Assembly (NCBI GenBank): GCA_045613745.1
Contig: JAZLBP010000007.1
Span: forward strand, 138,742 to 202,741
Source: UBA940 sp045613745
GTDB taxonomy: Bacteria > Bacteroidota > Bacteroidia > Bacteroidales > Rikenellaceae
Direction of reading: 5' to 3'
DNA length: 64,000 nucleotides
This document shows, piece by piece, positions 63,091 to 64,000 of the stretch (position 1 is the stretch's first letter; every line of letters starts with the position of its first letter). The notes beneath the pieces are model-generated. The model was not told where the DNA came from. It ran no database searches and worked only from the letters and a program-made list of their open reading frames with translations. The position numbers and the translations under genes were made by a program.

Positions 63091-63292
63091 TAATTTCGGC
63101 CGTCGGCTTTTGAGGGGTAAATGGCGGGACGGTGGGGATGGCGACCGAAACGCCGAACAAGTCACTTGCGCGCAGCGGGCGTTTCAGACAGCCACGCCGA
63201 CACGACACCCTCAAAAACGCAAGGCCAAAGTTTTTGGTACTTTTCCGAAAAAGTACAAAGGAGAAACCACCCCGAGGTAGAAAGAGAGAAAA
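63091..63292. repeat. Repeat A, copy 1
   Basis: A direct repeat beginning TAATTTCGGCCGTCGG. It is nearly identical to 63540-63736 over the first 170 bp, offset 449 bp. It includes the self-complementary GTACTTTTCCGAAAAAGTAC. Confidence 0.9.
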
Positions 63293-63324
63293 TGGAGATA
63301 TTACTTTGCAAATATATGTGAACA

Positions 63325-63539
63325 ATAGTGCACACGCATATATTCTCCGCGGCGCAAGACATTCGGAACTCCAACCACCTCGCGTTCCGCGGAACAGCAA
63401 TGCATTGCAGTCCCCCCACCTTCTACGTCCGCAGGATATATTATCACTGTCACATCATCACCTCTTCCACCTACGGATTGCCCCATCTACCTCGGGGTAG
63501 TTTTACACTATTCCACACACATATATATTATAATAAGTA
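63325..63539. repeat. Repeat B, copy 3
   Basis: See copy 1 for the shared segments. It directly abuts repeat A copy 2, so A and B form a larger B-A unit. Confidence 0.7.
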
Positions 63540-63736
63540 TAATTTCGGCCGTCGGCTTTTGAGGGGTAAATGGCGGGACGGTGGGGATGGCGACCGAAAC
63601 GCAGAACAAGTCACTTGCGCGAAGCGGGCGTTTCAGACATCCACACCGACACGACACCCTCAAAAACGCAAGGCCAAAGTTTTTAGTACTTTTCCGAAAA
63701 AGTACAGAAAAACCACTCCAAGGTAGAGGGAGAGGG
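63540..63736. repeat. Repeat A, copy 2
   Basis: The second copy of the 200-bp direct repeat; a few substitutions distinguish it from copy 1. The same palindrome is present with TAGTACTTTT in place of TGGTACTTTT. Confidence 0.9.
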
Positions 63737-63856
63737 CTTTTGTGCATAGAGTGTCGTAGATTTTGCACAAAGCGAACAAAAAGGTAGCGGGGATAGTACT
63801 TTCCGTACAGCCTCGCAGCTTTGATGAGTCTTGTGCGAAATATATGATACTATATG

Positions 63857-63897
63857 CAAAAAAAAAAAGGAGAGTCACATTTCTGTAACTCTCCTTA
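63857..63897 (-). terminator. Terminator of the rRNA operon
   Basis: Minus strand: AAGGAGAGT..ACTCTCCTT stem with one internal mismatch, followed by a run of about eleven T, just after 5S rRNA. Confidence 0.88.
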
Positions 63898-63901
63898 AAG
63901 A

Positions 63902-64000
<99 letters not shown>

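Noticed and set aside
62735..63736. CRISPR array
   Set aside because: The repeats are 200 bp long and few, without regularly sized short repeats and spacers. No cas genes are in the window.

Overview
The window looks like a chromosomal segment of a host-associated Bacteroidales bacterium. An Alistipes/Rikenellaceae-type genome is my guess; I could not run a search. The evidence is: (i) many genes carry a Bacteroidetes -7 box of the form TAnnTTTG and lack an obvious Shine-Dalgarno; (ii) short lipoprotein signals are followed by BACON, BspA-type leucine-rich and Fib_succ_major-type domains; (iii) there are a GH3 glucosidase, an M60 mucin-type protease and S9B/C69 peptidases for secreted glycan and peptide use; (iv) the housekeeping neighbourhoods are bacteroidete-like (coiled-coil gene/zapA/small RNA/rny, lipA-lipB-recJ, the TGS-fused nucleoside kinase).

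Layout. 1-2.7 kb: tRNA-Leu(UAG) and a surface LRR lipoprotein. 2.7-7.7 kb (minus): C69 dipeptidase, lpdA, era and a CDF metal exporter. 7.8-10.7 kb (plus): GNAT protein, YggS/PLPBP and a dihydroorotate-dehydrogenase-like protein. 10.8-13.8 kb (minus): nucleoside kinase and mannose-1-phosphate guanylyltransferase. 13.8-17.4 kb (plus): pssA, putative porin and lytic transglycosylase. 17.8-25.0 kb (minus): groES-groEL, rny, a probable 6S RNA, zapA with its coiled-coil partner, then rimO and ftsY. 25.1-26.0 kb: an outer-membrane barrel protein and tRNA-Arg(UCU).

26.0-30.9 kb is an accessory, AT-richer patch behind tRNA-Arg. It has a 21-bp perfect palindrome, an integrase N-terminal remnant, an unknown 381-aa protein, a voltage-sensor ion channel with a non-canonical pore overlapping a pyroglutamyl-peptidase gene, a small inverted-repeat element and decayed coding fragments.

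30.9-41 kb is a secreted-enzyme block: GH3 beta-glucosidase, M60-like metallopeptidase, DPP-IV-like S9B peptidase, a membrane protein of unknown role and an exported metallophosphoesterase. 41-49 kb: enolase, then a TetR-TolC-adaptor-RND efflux operon ending in a PII-like gene. 49-54 kb: lipA-lipB-recJ and an exported NUC-type nuclease. 54-58 kb: a large BACON/LRR lipoprotein and an SGNH hydrolase. 58-61 kb: rpsA and rnz. 61-62.6 kb: two Cys-rich mini-lipoproteins translationally coupled to a MauE/DoxX-like membrane protein with a thioredoxin-like tail. 62.7-63.8 kb is gene-free and packed with direct repeats, just behind the 3' end of a minus-strand rRNA operon (5S at the right edge).

The most novel signals are: a family of structured 3'-UTR palindromic elements directly behind manC, groEL and rny, with covarying stems; the Cys-rich lipoprotein/MauE-thioredoxin cassette; the channel-Pcp pair in the tRNA-Arg patch; and the repeat field next to the rRNA operon.
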